Shown piece by piece: positions 54,464-63,404 of a stretch of DNA of 64,000 nt. The stretch's first letter is position 1; every line of letters begins with the position of its first letter. A model generated the notes under the pieces. That model did not search any database. It was given only the letters and a program-made list of their open reading frames with translations, and had not been told where the DNA came from. Location of the stretch: assembly GCF_002836975.1 (NCBI RefSeq), contig NZ_NIJK01000022.1:26617-90616 (forward strand), written 5' to 3'. A program made the position numbers and the translations under genes. Origin of the DNA: Shewanella indica. Lineage in GTDB: Bacteria > Pseudomonadota > Gammaproteobacteria > Enterobacterales > Shewanellaceae.

Positions 54464-55210
54464 ATGAGATCTGGAATAATAACTGTATTAATTTGTTTTC
54501 TTTGCATATTACCTACCGAGTCAACCAGGGCAACCCCTCAGAATAAAGTCTTACTCGCCGCCGAAGACAGTTGGCCCCCTTTCGCCGACAGAACCGGGCA
54601 AGGCTTATCTCACCAACTGATAGCCGCGGCTTTTTCTATTGAACATATCCAAGTGGAAAGCTTGGTGGTGCCCTACTCCAGAGCCTTGATGATGGCCCGA
54701 AAGGGACAGGTTCAAGGAGTGTTCAATGTGACTCGTGAGCGCAGTACTGAGGCGGCTTTTTTGTTCGGTGAAGAGCCATTGTTTATTGCCAACGCCTCCT
54801 TCTACTACAACAAAAACCGGCCACTGAGTGCCAAAAACAAATGGCAACTTCCGAGGGGGAGTGTCGTTGGGGTTATCAAGGGTTATGAATATGGCGATGA
54901 GTTTTCCGAGCTGAGCAAACAGTTGCAACTGGTACAGGTTGCCAGTCAGGAGCAACTGCTCAATCTCTTGCTGCTCAATCGTATCGATGCCGCCATTATG
55001 TTCGACAAGGTAGCCGAAGGCGTTATCAAACGTATGGGGGTGAAAGAGGAGATTCTGCCGGCATTTCCCAACCATCAGAGCCGAATATTCCTGGCATTCT
55101 CACTACAGGATGCCGATTCACCGACGTTGGCCAAGGCATTGGATAAAGGGTTGCGACAGATGAAACAAAGCGGTCAATATCAGCAAATAATCAACAATGG
55201 TCGCTTCTGA
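54464..55210 (+). CDS. Periplasmic solute-binding-like protein (SBP_bac_3 type)
   Basis: 248 residues with signal peptide (GIITVLICFLCILPTESTRA). The family-3 solute-binding fold is suggested by LLAAEDSWPPFADRTGQGLS, VVPYSRALMMARKGQVQGVFNVTRER, GSVVGVIKGYEYGDEF, LLLLNRIDAAIMFDKVAEGV and LDKGLRQMKQSGQYQQIIN. No transporter genes accompany it; many orphan proteins of this kind in Shewanella act as sensors or as ligands for signalling proteins. Ligand unknown. Confidence 0.8.
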   Translation: MRSGIITVLICFLCILPTESTRATPQNKVLLAAEDSWPPFADRTGQGLSHQLIAAAFSIEHIQVESLVVPYSRALMMARKGQVQGVFNVTRERSTEAAFLFGEEPLFIANASFYYNKNRPLSAKNKWQLPRGSVVGVIKGYEYGDEFSELSKQLQLVQVASQEQLLNLLLLNRIDAAIMFDKVAEGVIKRMGVKEEILPAFPNHQSRIFLAFSLQDADSPTLAKALDKGLRQMKQSGQYQQIINNGRF

Positions 55211-55272
55211 GTGCTCATCTTTGCCTATCACAGTGTTAAACTGCCGGGCGCGACTCAATTACAGGTATTTGC

Positions 55273-55698
55273 ATGCAGCTCAGCTTCAGCCCTTGGTTTC
55301 ATTTTCAATTGCAGATCTACTATGAAGATACGGACTTTTCCGGCGTGGTGTATCACCCCAATTTTCTGAAATATTTCGAACGCGCCCGTGAGCAAGTCAT
55401 AGGTGCCAACGAATTAAAACGCCTGTGGCAATCTGAGGGAGTGGGCTTTGCCGTTTATCGCTCCGAGCTTATTTGTCAGGAGGGAGTCGAGTTTGCCGAT
55501 ATCCTGGATATCCGCACCCGTTTTGCCTTCGAAAGCAAATATCGCACCGTGTGGGAGCAAGAGATCTGGCGTGAAAACGCTGTCAGAGCAGCAGTCAACG
55601 GCCGAGTGGAAATGGTGTGCATGAATCGTCAGCGCCAACTTTGCCCCATGCCGGCAACGCTGCTTGAACAATTGGGCGCTCAACTACAACAGATTTAA
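55273..55698 (+). CDS. Acyl-CoA thioesterase, YbgC/4HBT family
   Basis: 141-residue hot-dog fold thioesterase hydrolysing acyl-CoA esters. The signature YYEDTDFSGVVYHPNFLKYFERARE holds the catalytic Asp (in TDFSG, close to the TDAxG of relatives). It is a single gene here, not linked to tol-pal, so it is probably a YbgC-like paralogue. Start ATG 55273 is preceded by an AGGT-type site. Short-chain or phospholipid-related substrates are likely but not shown. Confidence 0.85.
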   Translation: MQLSFSPWFHFQLQIYYEDTDFSGVVYHPNFLKYFERAREQVIGANELKRLWQSEGVGFAVYRSELICQEGVEFADILDIRTRFAFESKYRTVWEQEIWRENAVRAAVNGRVEMVCMNRQRQLCPMPATLLEQLGAQLQQI

Positions 55699-55709
55699 TT
55701 CCTTTGAAC

Positions 55710-57206
55710 TCAGCCTGCGCTCTTGGCATGAATGCTGTGTTTAGCGTACCAGTATTCCAATTCCGGCGCCGTTTTGGGTTTGGCGATAATATCTCCCTGT
55801 AGTTGGTCGGCCCCCATAGAAATTAGCACCTGTTTCAGCGCCATAGACTCAACCCCCTCAACTGTAACCTCAAAACCCAATGACTTGGCCATCTGGATAC
55901 TGGCGCGCATTATATGCTTGGCATTACTGTTACTGAGCAGCTCTTCATTGAACGCCTTATCGATCTTAACTTCATCTACCGGCAGATTCTTCAAATAGGC
56001 CAATGACGAGTGCCCGGTACCAAAATCATCTATCGCCAGACGAATATCCAGTTGCCGCAAACGTTGTAAAATTTTAATCGCCTGCTCAAGGTCGGCCATC
56101 AAGCTGCTCTCGGTGATCTCAAGCGCCAGCACATCACCCGGCAACTGGTATTCTTGCAATTGGCGTTCAATCTCCTGCAACATACAGCCGTTGTTGAGAT
56201 CCTGCGCCGATAGGTTAAGTGCAATTCGTACTTTAAAGCCGCCACTGCGCCACTTACGCTGCTGTAACATCACTTGCTCAAGCGCCCAATGACTCACCAG
56301 GCCTATCATGCCGGAATACTCGGCCAACGGAATAAACTCGGCTGGAGAAATGGCGCCGAATTTAGGATGTTCCCAGCGAATAAGCGCTTCGACCTGGCGG
56401 CAAAGGCCGCTGCTCACTTCTTCTTTGGCCTGATAAACAAGATACAACTGACCGGTTTTCAACGCTTTGGGTAGACTATTGATGATCTCCAGCTCGCGCA
56501 TTTGAATGCTGTCTTCACCCGTCTGATAACCGGCCAGCAGATCACGGCTATTACGGGCTTTTTTCAGCGCCAGATCCAGGCGGCGCAACATCAAGCTGAG
56601 ATCGGTATGATGCGCATGCAAATCCAGATAGCCCATCTGGATGCGGAGGCTCAAAGGCGTACCTTTAATATCAAAAGGAACCTGTAGCCGTCCCCGCAAC
56701 CGATGAAGATCCTCCTCTGTCTGTTGTTGCTCAAAGTACAGCAAAAACTCATCTTCATTCATTCGCGCCAATAACCTGGGCGCATGTTGCAACCCCAGCA
56801 GGCGATCTGCCATCTGCTTGAGCAGTTGATCGCCAAAGGCAAAGCCAAACAGGTCGTTGACGTAACGGAAACGGTAGATGTCCAGCAGCACCATAGTCCC
56901 CTGCTGCAGCGGCATCAAAGCGGTCACGCTGCGCTTGAGCCCTACCCGATTGGCAAGGCCTGTGAGTTTATCTTTCCCCACAGGTGGCGGAAGCGCCTGC
57001 AGCAACTTTTCCAGGCTATTAACCAAATCATAAAAAGCGACCGGCACCCAAGGGAGATCGAGTGGCGCGCGGGCTTTTATCTGATTGTCGAGTTGTTTGC
57101 CGAGCTGTTTGATAAAACGCCGCTCTTTTTGACGCTGGCGGCGCCACAAAAGGAGAATAAACACAGTAATTAACGCGATAGAAAGCAACCATGGGCCTAT
57201 CATCAA
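55710..57206 (-). CDS. GGDEF-EAL protein, likely c-di-GMP phosphodiesterase
   Basis: 498 residues: N-terminal membrane span (MMIGPWLLSIALITVFILLL), a short linker, GGDEF domain (about 75-210) and EAL domain (about 235-490). The cyclase motif is changed to N-E-D-E-F at residues 150-154, losing both glycines, so cyclase activity is doubtful. The EAL domain keeps E273-A-L in EALIRWEHP, NLSAQDL, E363 region (LEITESSLM), and D393-D394 in AIDDFGTGHSSL plus VKIDKAF, so hydrolysis of c-di-GMP is expected. The altered GGDEF may bind GTP as regulator. Adjacent to an HDOD gene. Confidence 0.88.
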   Translation of the reverse strand: MMIGPWLLSIALITVFILLLWRRQRQKERRFIKQLGKQLDNQIKARAPLDLPWVPVAFYDLVNSLEKLLQALPPPVGKDKLTGLANRVGLKRSVTALMPLQQGTMVLLDIYRFRYVNDLFGFAFGDQLLKQMADRLLGLQHAPRLLARMNEDEFLLYFEQQQTEEDLHRLRGRLQVPFDIKGTPLSLRIQMGYLDLHAHHTDLSLMLRRLDLALKKARNSRDLLAGYQTGEDSIQMRELEIINSLPKALKTGQLYLVYQAKEEVSSGLCRQVEALIRWEHPKFGAISPAEFIPLAEYSGMIGLVSHWALEQVMLQQRKWRSGGFKVRIALNLSAQDLNNGCMLQEIERQLQEYQLPGDVLALEITESSLMADLEQAIKILQRLRQLDIRLAIDDFGTGHSSLAYLKNLPVDEVKIDKAFNEELLSNSNAKHIMRASIQMAKSLGFEVTVEGVESMALKQVLISMGADQLQGDIIAKPKTAPELEYWYAKHSIHAKSAG

Positions 57207-57250
57207 AGCGGTATTCTCCCGTTAATGATCGAAATGAATTATTTTAACTT

Positions 57251-58093
57251 TTACTCATAGCTTTGCTTGATTGAGTGATATTTGTCCAAAAACTCATCAC
57301 AGCCAAGTAGTTCGGCACTGACGGGTAAGCCTCTGTCGACAAAGACTTCCAGACGCTGTTCAAGCTCGGCGCCGGCTCGTAACTCACCGGTATAAAAAGC
57401 CGCCGAGCGAATAAAATCCAGGTAAGTCACATGATCCGGCAGATAGGGCAGATCAGCCCAACGTTCGACCACTTCCATCACATCCGGGGCAAAGTCCCAG
57501 CTCTTGAGTACCGCTCTCCCTATCGGCCCTTGCATCTTGCGCACCAAAGCTCTTAGCTGATCTATACTGCCAAAAAGCTCTGGGTGAGCCTCGGCCTCGG
57601 TCAGTACCGGCAAGGCACCGATATTGTGCACCAACCCGGCCAGGGTCAAAGTATCATAATTCAGGCCGCTACCCGGATGGGTCTTGTTATAGATAAGTAA
57701 CATGGCTCCGGCCGCAGCAGTAACATCTATTGAAGTGCGCCACACTTCGTCCATGACCTCCCACACCATCTCGTTGGTGGAGATAAACAACTGCTCCATG
57801 GCGATAGAGGTAGCGATAGATTTTATCTGCGCCAAACCTATACGGGTCACCGCGCTGTTGATGTTTTCCGCCGGGATCCCCCGGCTGTAGAAAGCACTGT
57901 TGGCTACCTTGATCATACGCGCCGATATGGCGGCATCCTGACCTATGATATCGGCAACTTCCCTCAAGCTTGAATCGGGACGACTGACGACTTCCTGCAC
58001 CCGCATGGCTACTTCCGGCAAGGTTGGCAGCACCAGGGTATCGTTCTTGAGTTTCCGCAACAAACCAACCAAGAGTTGATGTTCGGTAGACAT
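57251..58093 (-). CDS. HDOD domain protein
   Basis: 280 residues, with the HDOD domain over most of the length: TLPTLPEVAMRVQEVVSRPDSSLREVADIIGQDAA (about 20-55), KVANSAFYSRG, INSAVTRIGLAQIKSIATS, and LAGLVHNIGALPVL, where an HD-type metal motif would sit (here H-N, not H-D). HDOD proteins are non-enzymatic signalling partners in motility, DNA repair or c-di-GMP circuits. Same strand as the GGDEF-EAL gene 44 bases downstream, so they may be co-expressed. Confidence 0.88.
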   Translation of the reverse strand: MSTEHQLLVGLLRKLKNDTLVLPTLPEVAMRVQEVVSRPDSSLREVADIIGQDAAISARMIKVANSAFYSRGIPAENINSAVTRIGLAQIKSIATSIAMEQLFISTNEMVWEVMDEVWRTSIDVTAAAGAMLLIYNKTHPGSGLNYDTLTLAGLVHNIGALPVLTEAEAHPELFGSIDQLRALVRKMQGPIGRAVLKSWDFAPDVMEVVERWADLPYLPDHVTYLDFIRSAAFYTGELRAGAELEQRLEVFVDRGLPVSAELLGCDEFLDKYHSIKQSYE

Positions 58094-58523
58094 GCACTCT
58101 CCAATGTAAAAAAACTGTTCAAATACTGTGACTCAGTATATCAGTAACCCAGGTGGCCGCGAGCGTAAAAAAGCGTCAAATGATATCAATTCGTTTAAAG
58201 CCAACACCTGAAATCGACAGTAGGTCACAGATTAATACTAATTTATTTAGGTAATAAGTTATCTCTAGGATTTGTGCCAAACCGTGGCGGAGAGTATCAC
58301 CAGGCCGACGACGCTGTGGGGGGAATATTGATTTATAGAATAAAATACCCCTTAGCAGATATTCCCCGGCGAGATGAACTGCTGCTCCGAAATGCTATAA
58401 TCAACATCCTTTACTAAAACACTTATCTTGCGATGTTTGCATAGCCCCACTTTTATTAAGTAAAATGCCGCCCCTGCTGCCAAGTCGCGCAACCGCCGGA
58501 CTGCCGTTAATTGAGAGTAAATT
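58094..58523. other. Divergent intergenic region HDOD gene / trhP
   Basis: 430 bases without a gene. Both promoters should be here; A+T-rich near 58180-58270 and 58320-58350. No repeat or structured RNA recognised. Confidence 0.5.
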
Positions 58524-59888
58524 ATGTTTAAACCAGAGCTTCTGTCTCCCGCCGGGACCCTGAAAAATATGCGTTATGCCTTTGCCTATGGTGCAGACGC
58601 CGTATATGCGGGCCAACCCAGATACAGCTTAAGGGTACGTAACAACGACTTTAAGATGGAAAATCTGGCTACAGGCATTCAGGAAGCCCATGCTCTGGGT
58701 AAAAAACTCTATGTGGTCAGCAATATCGCTCCCCACAATGCCAAGCTCAAGACCTATATCAAGGATATGGAGCCAGTGGTTGCTATGCAGCCGGATGCCC
58801 TCATCATGTCAGATCCCGGTCTCATCATGATGGTTCGTGAAGCCTTTCCCGAACAGGTTGTACACCTTTCAGTACAGGCCAACGCCATCAACTGGGCCTC
58901 GGTTAAATTCTGGCAGTCTCAGGGGATCAAGCGCGTGATCCTCTCCCGCGAGCTATCACTGGATGAAATTGAAGAGATCCGTCAGCGTTGCCCGGACATA
59001 GAGCTGGAAGTGTTTGTTCACGGCGCACTGTGTATGGCCTATTCCGGCCGTTGCCTGTTGTCCGGCTATATCAATAAGCGCGATCCCAACCAAGGCACCT
59101 GCACCAATGCTTGCCGCTGGAAGTATGATGCCCACGAGGCCAAGGAAAATGAAACCGGCGACATAGTCGCAGTCAACCCGGTGCAGATAGAGCAGCCGAC
59201 TTTGGGCCAGGGCCCTAGCAGCGATCAGATTTTCCTGCTGCAGGAAGCCAACCGTCCCGGCGAATATATGCCGGCCTTCGAAGACGAGCACGGCACCTAC
59301 ATAATGAACTCCAAAGATCTGCGCGCCATTCAGCATGTGGAGCGCCTGAGCCGTATCGGCGTGGATTCATTGAAGATTGAAGGCCGCACCAAGTCCTTCT
59401 ACTACGTGGCCCGCACGGCGCAGCTTTACCGTCAGGCCATAGACGATGCCGCAGCCGGAAAAGACTTCGACCGCAGCTTAATGAATCGCTTGGAAGGCTT
59501 GGCCCACAGAGGCTACACCGAGGGCTTCCTGCGGCGTCACGTTCACGATGAGTACCAGAACTATGAATACGGCCACTCTATCAGTGACAACCAGCAGTTT
59601 GTCGGTGAGTTTACCGGTAAGCGTAACGCCGAAGGCCTGGCCGAAATCGAAGTGAAGAACAAGTTTTTGCTGGGTGACAGCCTGGAGATGATGACGCCGC
59701 AGGGCAACATCAACCTGATATTGGAAAGCTTGCAAAACCGTAAGGGCGAAGCCATTGAGGCAGGTTTAGGTTCGGGCCATACCGTCTACATGCCGGTACC
59801 GGCCGATTTGGAACTGGACTCAGCCATCTTGCTGCGTAACTTGCCGGAGGGGATGGACACCCGCAATCCCCACGCCGTAACCAAGTGA
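58524..59888 (+). CDS. trhP: tRNA 5-hydroxyuridine modification protein TrhP (YegQ, U32 peptidase family)
   Basis: 454 residues, collinear with E. coli YegQ/TrhP, which makes the prephenate-dependent 5-hydroxyuridine at wobble position 34 of certain tRNAs. Conserved: MFKPELLSPAGTLKNMRYAF, YAGQPRYSLRVRNNDF, VHLSVQANAINWASVKFW, VFVHGALCMAYSGRCLLSGY (with SGRC), DPNQGTCTNACRW and IEGRTKSFYYVARTAQLYR. The cysteines bind an iron-sulfur cluster in this family. Downstream of it lies a small ferredoxin gene, a possible electron donor (inference). Confidence 0.94.
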   Translation: MFKPELLSPAGTLKNMRYAFAYGADAVYAGQPRYSLRVRNNDFKMENLATGIQEAHALGKKLYVVSNIAPHNAKLKTYIKDMEPVVAMQPDALIMSDPGLIMMVREAFPEQVVHLSVQANAINWASVKFWQSQGIKRVILSRELSLDEIEEIRQRCPDIELEVFVHGALCMAYSGRCLLSGYINKRDPNQGTCTNACRWKYDAHEAKENETGDIVAVNPVQIEQPTLGQGPSSDQIFLLQEANRPGEYMPAFEDEHGTYIMNSKDLRAIQHVERLSRIGVDSLKIEGRTKSFYYVARTAQLYRQAIDDAAAGKDFDRSLMNRLEGLAHRGYTEGFLRRHVHDEYQNYEYGHSISDNQQFVGEFTGKRNAEGLAEIEVKNKFLLGDSLEMMTPQGNINLILESLQNRKGEAIEAGLGSGHTVYMPVPADLELDSAILLRNLPEGMDTRNPHAVTK

Positions 59889-59922
59889 GTCCTGTCTTCC
59901 TGAGTATATTCCCAACCTTACA

Positions 59923-59954
59923 CGAAAGGCTGCCTTCAGGCAGTCTTTCGTTTT
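59923..59954 (+). terminator. Terminator of trhP
   Basis: CGAAAGGCTGCC / GGCAGTCTTTCG hairpin (one G-T pair) followed by TTTT. Confidence 0.75.
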
Positions 59955-60148
59955 ACGCAAGTCATAGTGCTCTATAACAATCCCGTTGTAGTCATGCGTG
60001 CTGGTTATCAATAATAGTGCTGCCGACAGAGGTGCTCCCCCTGTGATAAAATCTGTGCTATGACTTAGTTTGGGCTGCACCTGCTACTGTTTTGTGCGCC
60101 AAGCGTTGACCGAAAACCTGCTCGGCAGGATAAGTAATTCCGAGGTAA

Positions 60149-60409
<261 letters not shown>

Positions 60410-60416
60410 GGATAAA

Positions 60417-60617
60417 ATGATGAAAACATTACTGCTTATTGCTGCATTACTCAGTCTTGGCGCCTGTGCCGAGCTCAAGGAAACCGGCCGAACCATAGGC
60501 CACACCACCAGAGACGTGACCAAGGAGATAGGCCACACCACCCGGGATGTGACCCGTGAAATCGGCCACGCCTCCCGTGATGCCGCCAAATCGGTCAAGG
60601 AAGAATTGAAAGACTGA
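60417..60617 (+). CDS. Small lipoprotein with triple 11-residue repeat
   Basis: 66 residues. Signal with lipobox LGAC (cysteine about residue 17). The mature 49 residues contain three consecutive 11-residue units IGHTTRDVTKE, IGHTTRDVTRE, IGHASRDAAKS, preceded by a weaker AELKETGRT. Eleven-residue periodicity suits an extended amphipathic helix or coiled coil on the membrane surface; overall look is entericidin-like. It begins seven bases after the ferredoxin stop with AAGGA, so it is co-transcribed. Function unknown. Confidence 0.75.
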   Translation: MMKTLLLIAALLSLGACAELKETGRTIGHTTRDVTKEIGHTTRDVTREIGHASRDAAKSVKEELKD

Positions 60618-60708
60618 GCCATCACGTCCAAGAAGTTCAAGCCCTTTCTCGCCAGCCAACAGGGCAAAGTTCTGCCCGGTTGGCAAGCACATTCAAACAT
60701 CAGAGTTA

Positions 60709-61077
60709 TCAGGCGGCATTGGCCCTCATACCGTGAGGCACGGGCAAACCGGCTTCATTCACATTAACGAAGACCATCTTGTCAATGCTGACAATAGGCG
60801 CCAGATTCAATTTATTGCGCACTTCGCAGCGAATAGTGATGGAAGTATGTCCCAGGCTGATAAGCTCGAGGCCAAACTCAATCACATCCCCAAGCTTGGC
60901 CGGGGTCATAAAGTTGATTTCCGAGATAAGCTTGGTCACATGGCTGACACTCTTCATCTGGCATGCGGCGAAGATGGCGGCTTCCTCATCAATCCAGCTC
61001 ATCAACTGTCCACCGAACAAGGCTCCCGCCGGGTTGAGATGTTCATGTTTAACCAAACGCCGACTGTAGTATTTCAT
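60709..61077 (-). CDS. Acyl-CoA thioesterase, YciA family
   Basis: 122-residue hot-dog thioesterase acting on acyl-CoAs. Motif LNPAGALFGGQLMSWIDEEAAIFAA holds the active Asp, followed by HVTKLISEINFMTPAKLGDVIEF and GHTSITIRCEVRNKL. Start set to ATG 61077 (MKYYSRRLV), with GAGGACG upstream; a 23-codon longer frame lacks homology. Convergent with the small lipoprotein gene. Confidence 0.88.
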   Translation of the reverse strand: MKYYSRRLVKHEHLNPAGALFGGQLMSWIDEEAAIFAACQMKSVSHVTKLISEINFMTPAKLGDVIEFGLELISLGHTSITIRCEVRNKLNLAPIVSIDKMVFVNVNEAGLPVPHGMRANAA

Positions 61078-61243
61078 GTTTGCGTCCTCGCATTCACCTG
61101 TGATTGGAATTCTCACTTGAACTAAAGCAAATTGGACGCCAAACATTCAATCAATATAATTCAATAAGTTACACCACACTTATGCTCATAAATGCCATTA
61201 CGGTGCACCAGGATAACTCCTGCTGCACCGTAATGGCCCATGC

Positions 61244-62260
61244 TCAAACCAGACTGAGCACCCGCTTGAAGGCCTGCAGAGTCTTGTCGATATCGGCGGC
61301 GCTGATATCTTTGTGCGTCACCAAGCGTAGTTGCCGAGCGCCGCTGATACGCACTCCTTCCTGCAACAAGCCTTTGACCAGAGCTTCAATATCCACTTCA
61401 TCGGCCAAAGTGGCAAACACCATATTAGTTTGTACCTGGCTCATATCCAGTGCCAGCTCATCCAACTGACTCAAACCTTCGGCCAAAGCCTTGGCATTGG
61501 CGTGATCTTCCGCCAAGCGCGCCACCTGCTCAGTCAAGGCCAACTCAGCGGCAGCAGCCAGGATCCCGGCCTGGCGCATTCCGCCACCCAGCATCTTGCG
61601 CCAGCGACGCGCCTTGTGAATAAGCCGCTCATCCCCGAGTAACAAAGAGCCAACCGGTGCCGCCAACCCCTTGGATAGACAGATGGATACCGAGTCGAAA
61701 TACTGGGTTATATCGGCTATCTCCAACCCCTGCGCCACAGCCGCATTGGCCACCCTGGCGCCATCGAGATGGATTTTCAAACCGTGATTGAAGGCCAGCT
61801 GCTGCGCCTTGGCCAGGTACTCCTGCGGCAATATCTTTCCGCCTATGGTGTTTTCCAGGCTTAAAAGACGGGTGCGGGCAAAGTGAAAATCATCGGGTTT
61901 GATGGCAGCGCGAATATCTTCAAGCGCTATGCTGCCATCGGCCTGATTGTTCAGTGGTTGAGGCTGAATACTGCCTAACACGGCCGCACCACCGCCTTCA
62001 AACTTGTAATTGTGGGCTTGTTGACCACACAGATATTCATCGCCCCGCTCGCAATGGGACATGAGTGCCAACAGGTTGGCCTGAGTGCCCGAGCTGGTAA
62101 ACAAGGCACTGTCAAAGCCGAACATCTCGGCGGCCAGGGCTTCGAGGCGATTTACCGTAGGATCATCGCCGTAAACATCATCGCCCACCTGCGCGGCCGC
62201 CATGGCCTGACGCATCGCAGCAGTAGGTTGAGTCACGGTATCGCTTCTGAAATCTATCAT
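61244..62260 (-). CDS. ltaE: Low-specificity L-threonine aldolase
   Basis: 338-residue PLP enzyme cleaving L-threonine and L-allo-threonine to glycine and acetaldehyde. Visible: MIDFRSDTVTQPTAAMRQAM, VGDDVYGDDPTVNRLE, FTSSGTQANLLALMSHCERGDE, LSLENTIGGKILP, IHLDGARVANAAV and the PLP-lysine motif SICLSKGLAAPVGSLL. Normal length. Single gene with an A+T-rich leader upstream. Confidence 0.94.
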   Translation of the reverse strand: MIDFRSDTVTQPTAAMRQAMAAAQVGDDVYGDDPTVNRLEALAAEMFGFDSALFTSSGTQANLLALMSHCERGDEYLCGQQAHNYKFEGGGAAVLGSIQPQPLNNQADGSIALEDIRAAIKPDDFHFARTRLLSLENTIGGKILPQEYLAKAQQLAFNHGLKIHLDGARVANAAVAQGLEIADITQYFDSVSICLSKGLAAPVGSLLLGDERLIHKARRWRKMLGGGMRQAGILAAAAELALTEQVARLAEDHANAKALAEGLSQLDELALDMSQVQTNMVFATLADEVDIEALVKGLLQEGVRISGARQLRLVTHKDISAADIDKTLQAFKRVLSLV

Positions 62261-62621
62261 CTATCCCCCATATCACATCCAGTTGCCCCACATTAAGATA
62301 CATGAGGCCAAAACACTCTAGCGCTGCTCGGCTTGACTGTACAGCGCCAGGAGCGCAAAGCTGAATAACTGAAGTTTTCACCTAATTGGGAGCAACAACA
62401 AACCCAAACAAACCGACAGCAAGACAAACATAAAAATCAATCAGTAATCCTCATGCACAAAAAATACAAAACCATTTAAAATCATAAAACTACAAAACAA
62501 GAATCCAAACAACTCAAATAAAACATAAATAAAACTAATCCAAATATTTAAATAAAATCACTATTAAACTGTGGTGTTTTCCGGCAGAATTCTGATCCTC
62601 CGTTATTTTGATGCGAATATT
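62261..62621. other. A-rich intergenic region ltaE / TRIC gene
   Basis: No gene. From 62390 to 62570 the plus strand is about two thirds A and very poor in G. Promoters for the divergent genes should lie here. Confidence 0.5.
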
Positions 62622-63263
62622 ATGCAAGAAGCTCAGTTTATCGCCATACTTTGGCTGATTGGTGTACTGGCCGAAGCTATGACCGGTGCCTTGGCGGCGG
62701 GTAAAAAACAGATGGATCTCTTTGGCGTGGTAATTATAGGTTGTGCTACCGCCATAGGCGGCGGCACGCTCAGAGACATCTTGTTGGGTAACTACCCGTT
62801 AATCTGGGTAGAAAACTGGCATTATCTGGTGGCTATCGGCTTTGCTTCACTGCTGACGGTGATAATCGCCCCTGTGATGCGTTACCTGTCAAAGCTGTTT
62901 CTGGCAATCGATGCTCTTGGCCTGGCAGTGTTTTCCATTGTCGGAGCTCAAAAGACCCTGCTGCTGGGCTTCAGCCCAGTTGTCGCTGTGGTGATGGGAG
63001 TGATTACCGGGGTTTTTGGCGGTATTATTCGCGATATTCTCTGTAATCAGATGCCGCTTATATTCCGCAAAGAGTTGTACGCTGTGATCTCCATTATCAC
63101 GGCCGGGCTCTATGTATTTTTATCGCAATGGCAACTGACTGAATGGCTAAATCTTAGCCTGTGCCTCACTCTAGGGTTCAGTTTGAGGATGCTGGCTATA
63201 AAGTATCACTGGGCCATGCCAACCTTCGACTACCAAACCGGCTCAGATCCACATCCGGATTGA
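62622..63263 (+). CDS. TRIC/UPF0126 family cation channel protein (YicG/YadS-like)
   Basis: 213-residue inner-membrane protein with seven hydrophobic spans and an internal duplication: first half GALAAGKKQMDLFGVVIIGC with IGGGTLRDILLGNYPLIWV, second half LAVFSIVGAQKTLLLGF with ITGVFGGIIRDILCNQMPLIF. The GGGxxRD motifs are those of prokaryotic TRIC channels (potassium-permeable trimers). Start placed at ATG 62622 (MQEAQFIA) from homology; the frame extends 17 codons upstream. Physiological role unknown. Confidence 0.88.
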   Translation: MQEAQFIAILWLIGVLAEAMTGALAAGKKQMDLFGVVIIGCATAIGGGTLRDILLGNYPLIWVENWHYLVAIGFASLLTVIIAPVMRYLSKLFLAIDALGLAVFSIVGAQKTLLLGFSPVVAVVMGVITGVFGGIIRDILCNQMPLIFRKELYAVISIITAGLYVFLSQWQLTEWLNLSLCLTLGFSLRMLAIKYHWAMPTFDYQTGSDPHPD

Positions 63264-63291
63264 TAATGCACTTGGTAGGCACTGCCAAGCC

Positions 63292-63334
63292 AAACACAGA
63301 TCCAACGTATTGTTTATCAGTTGGATCTGTGTTT
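63292..63334. terminator. Bidirectional terminator TRIC gene / thrC
   Basis: AAACACAGATCCAAC and GTTGGATCTGTGTTT form a perfect 15-base stem with a 13-base loop between convergent genes; U-run is short. Confidence 0.6.
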
Positions 63335-63404
63335 ATTAACCTACAGCTGTAGATATTTCATCTAACTGTTAATTTTGGAGGCCTGCTTGGCTTCCAAAAC
63401 CAGA

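Noticed and set aside
55710..57206. Active diguanylate cyclase
   Set aside because: The signature is NEDEF, lacking both glycines; only the EAL half looks catalytic.
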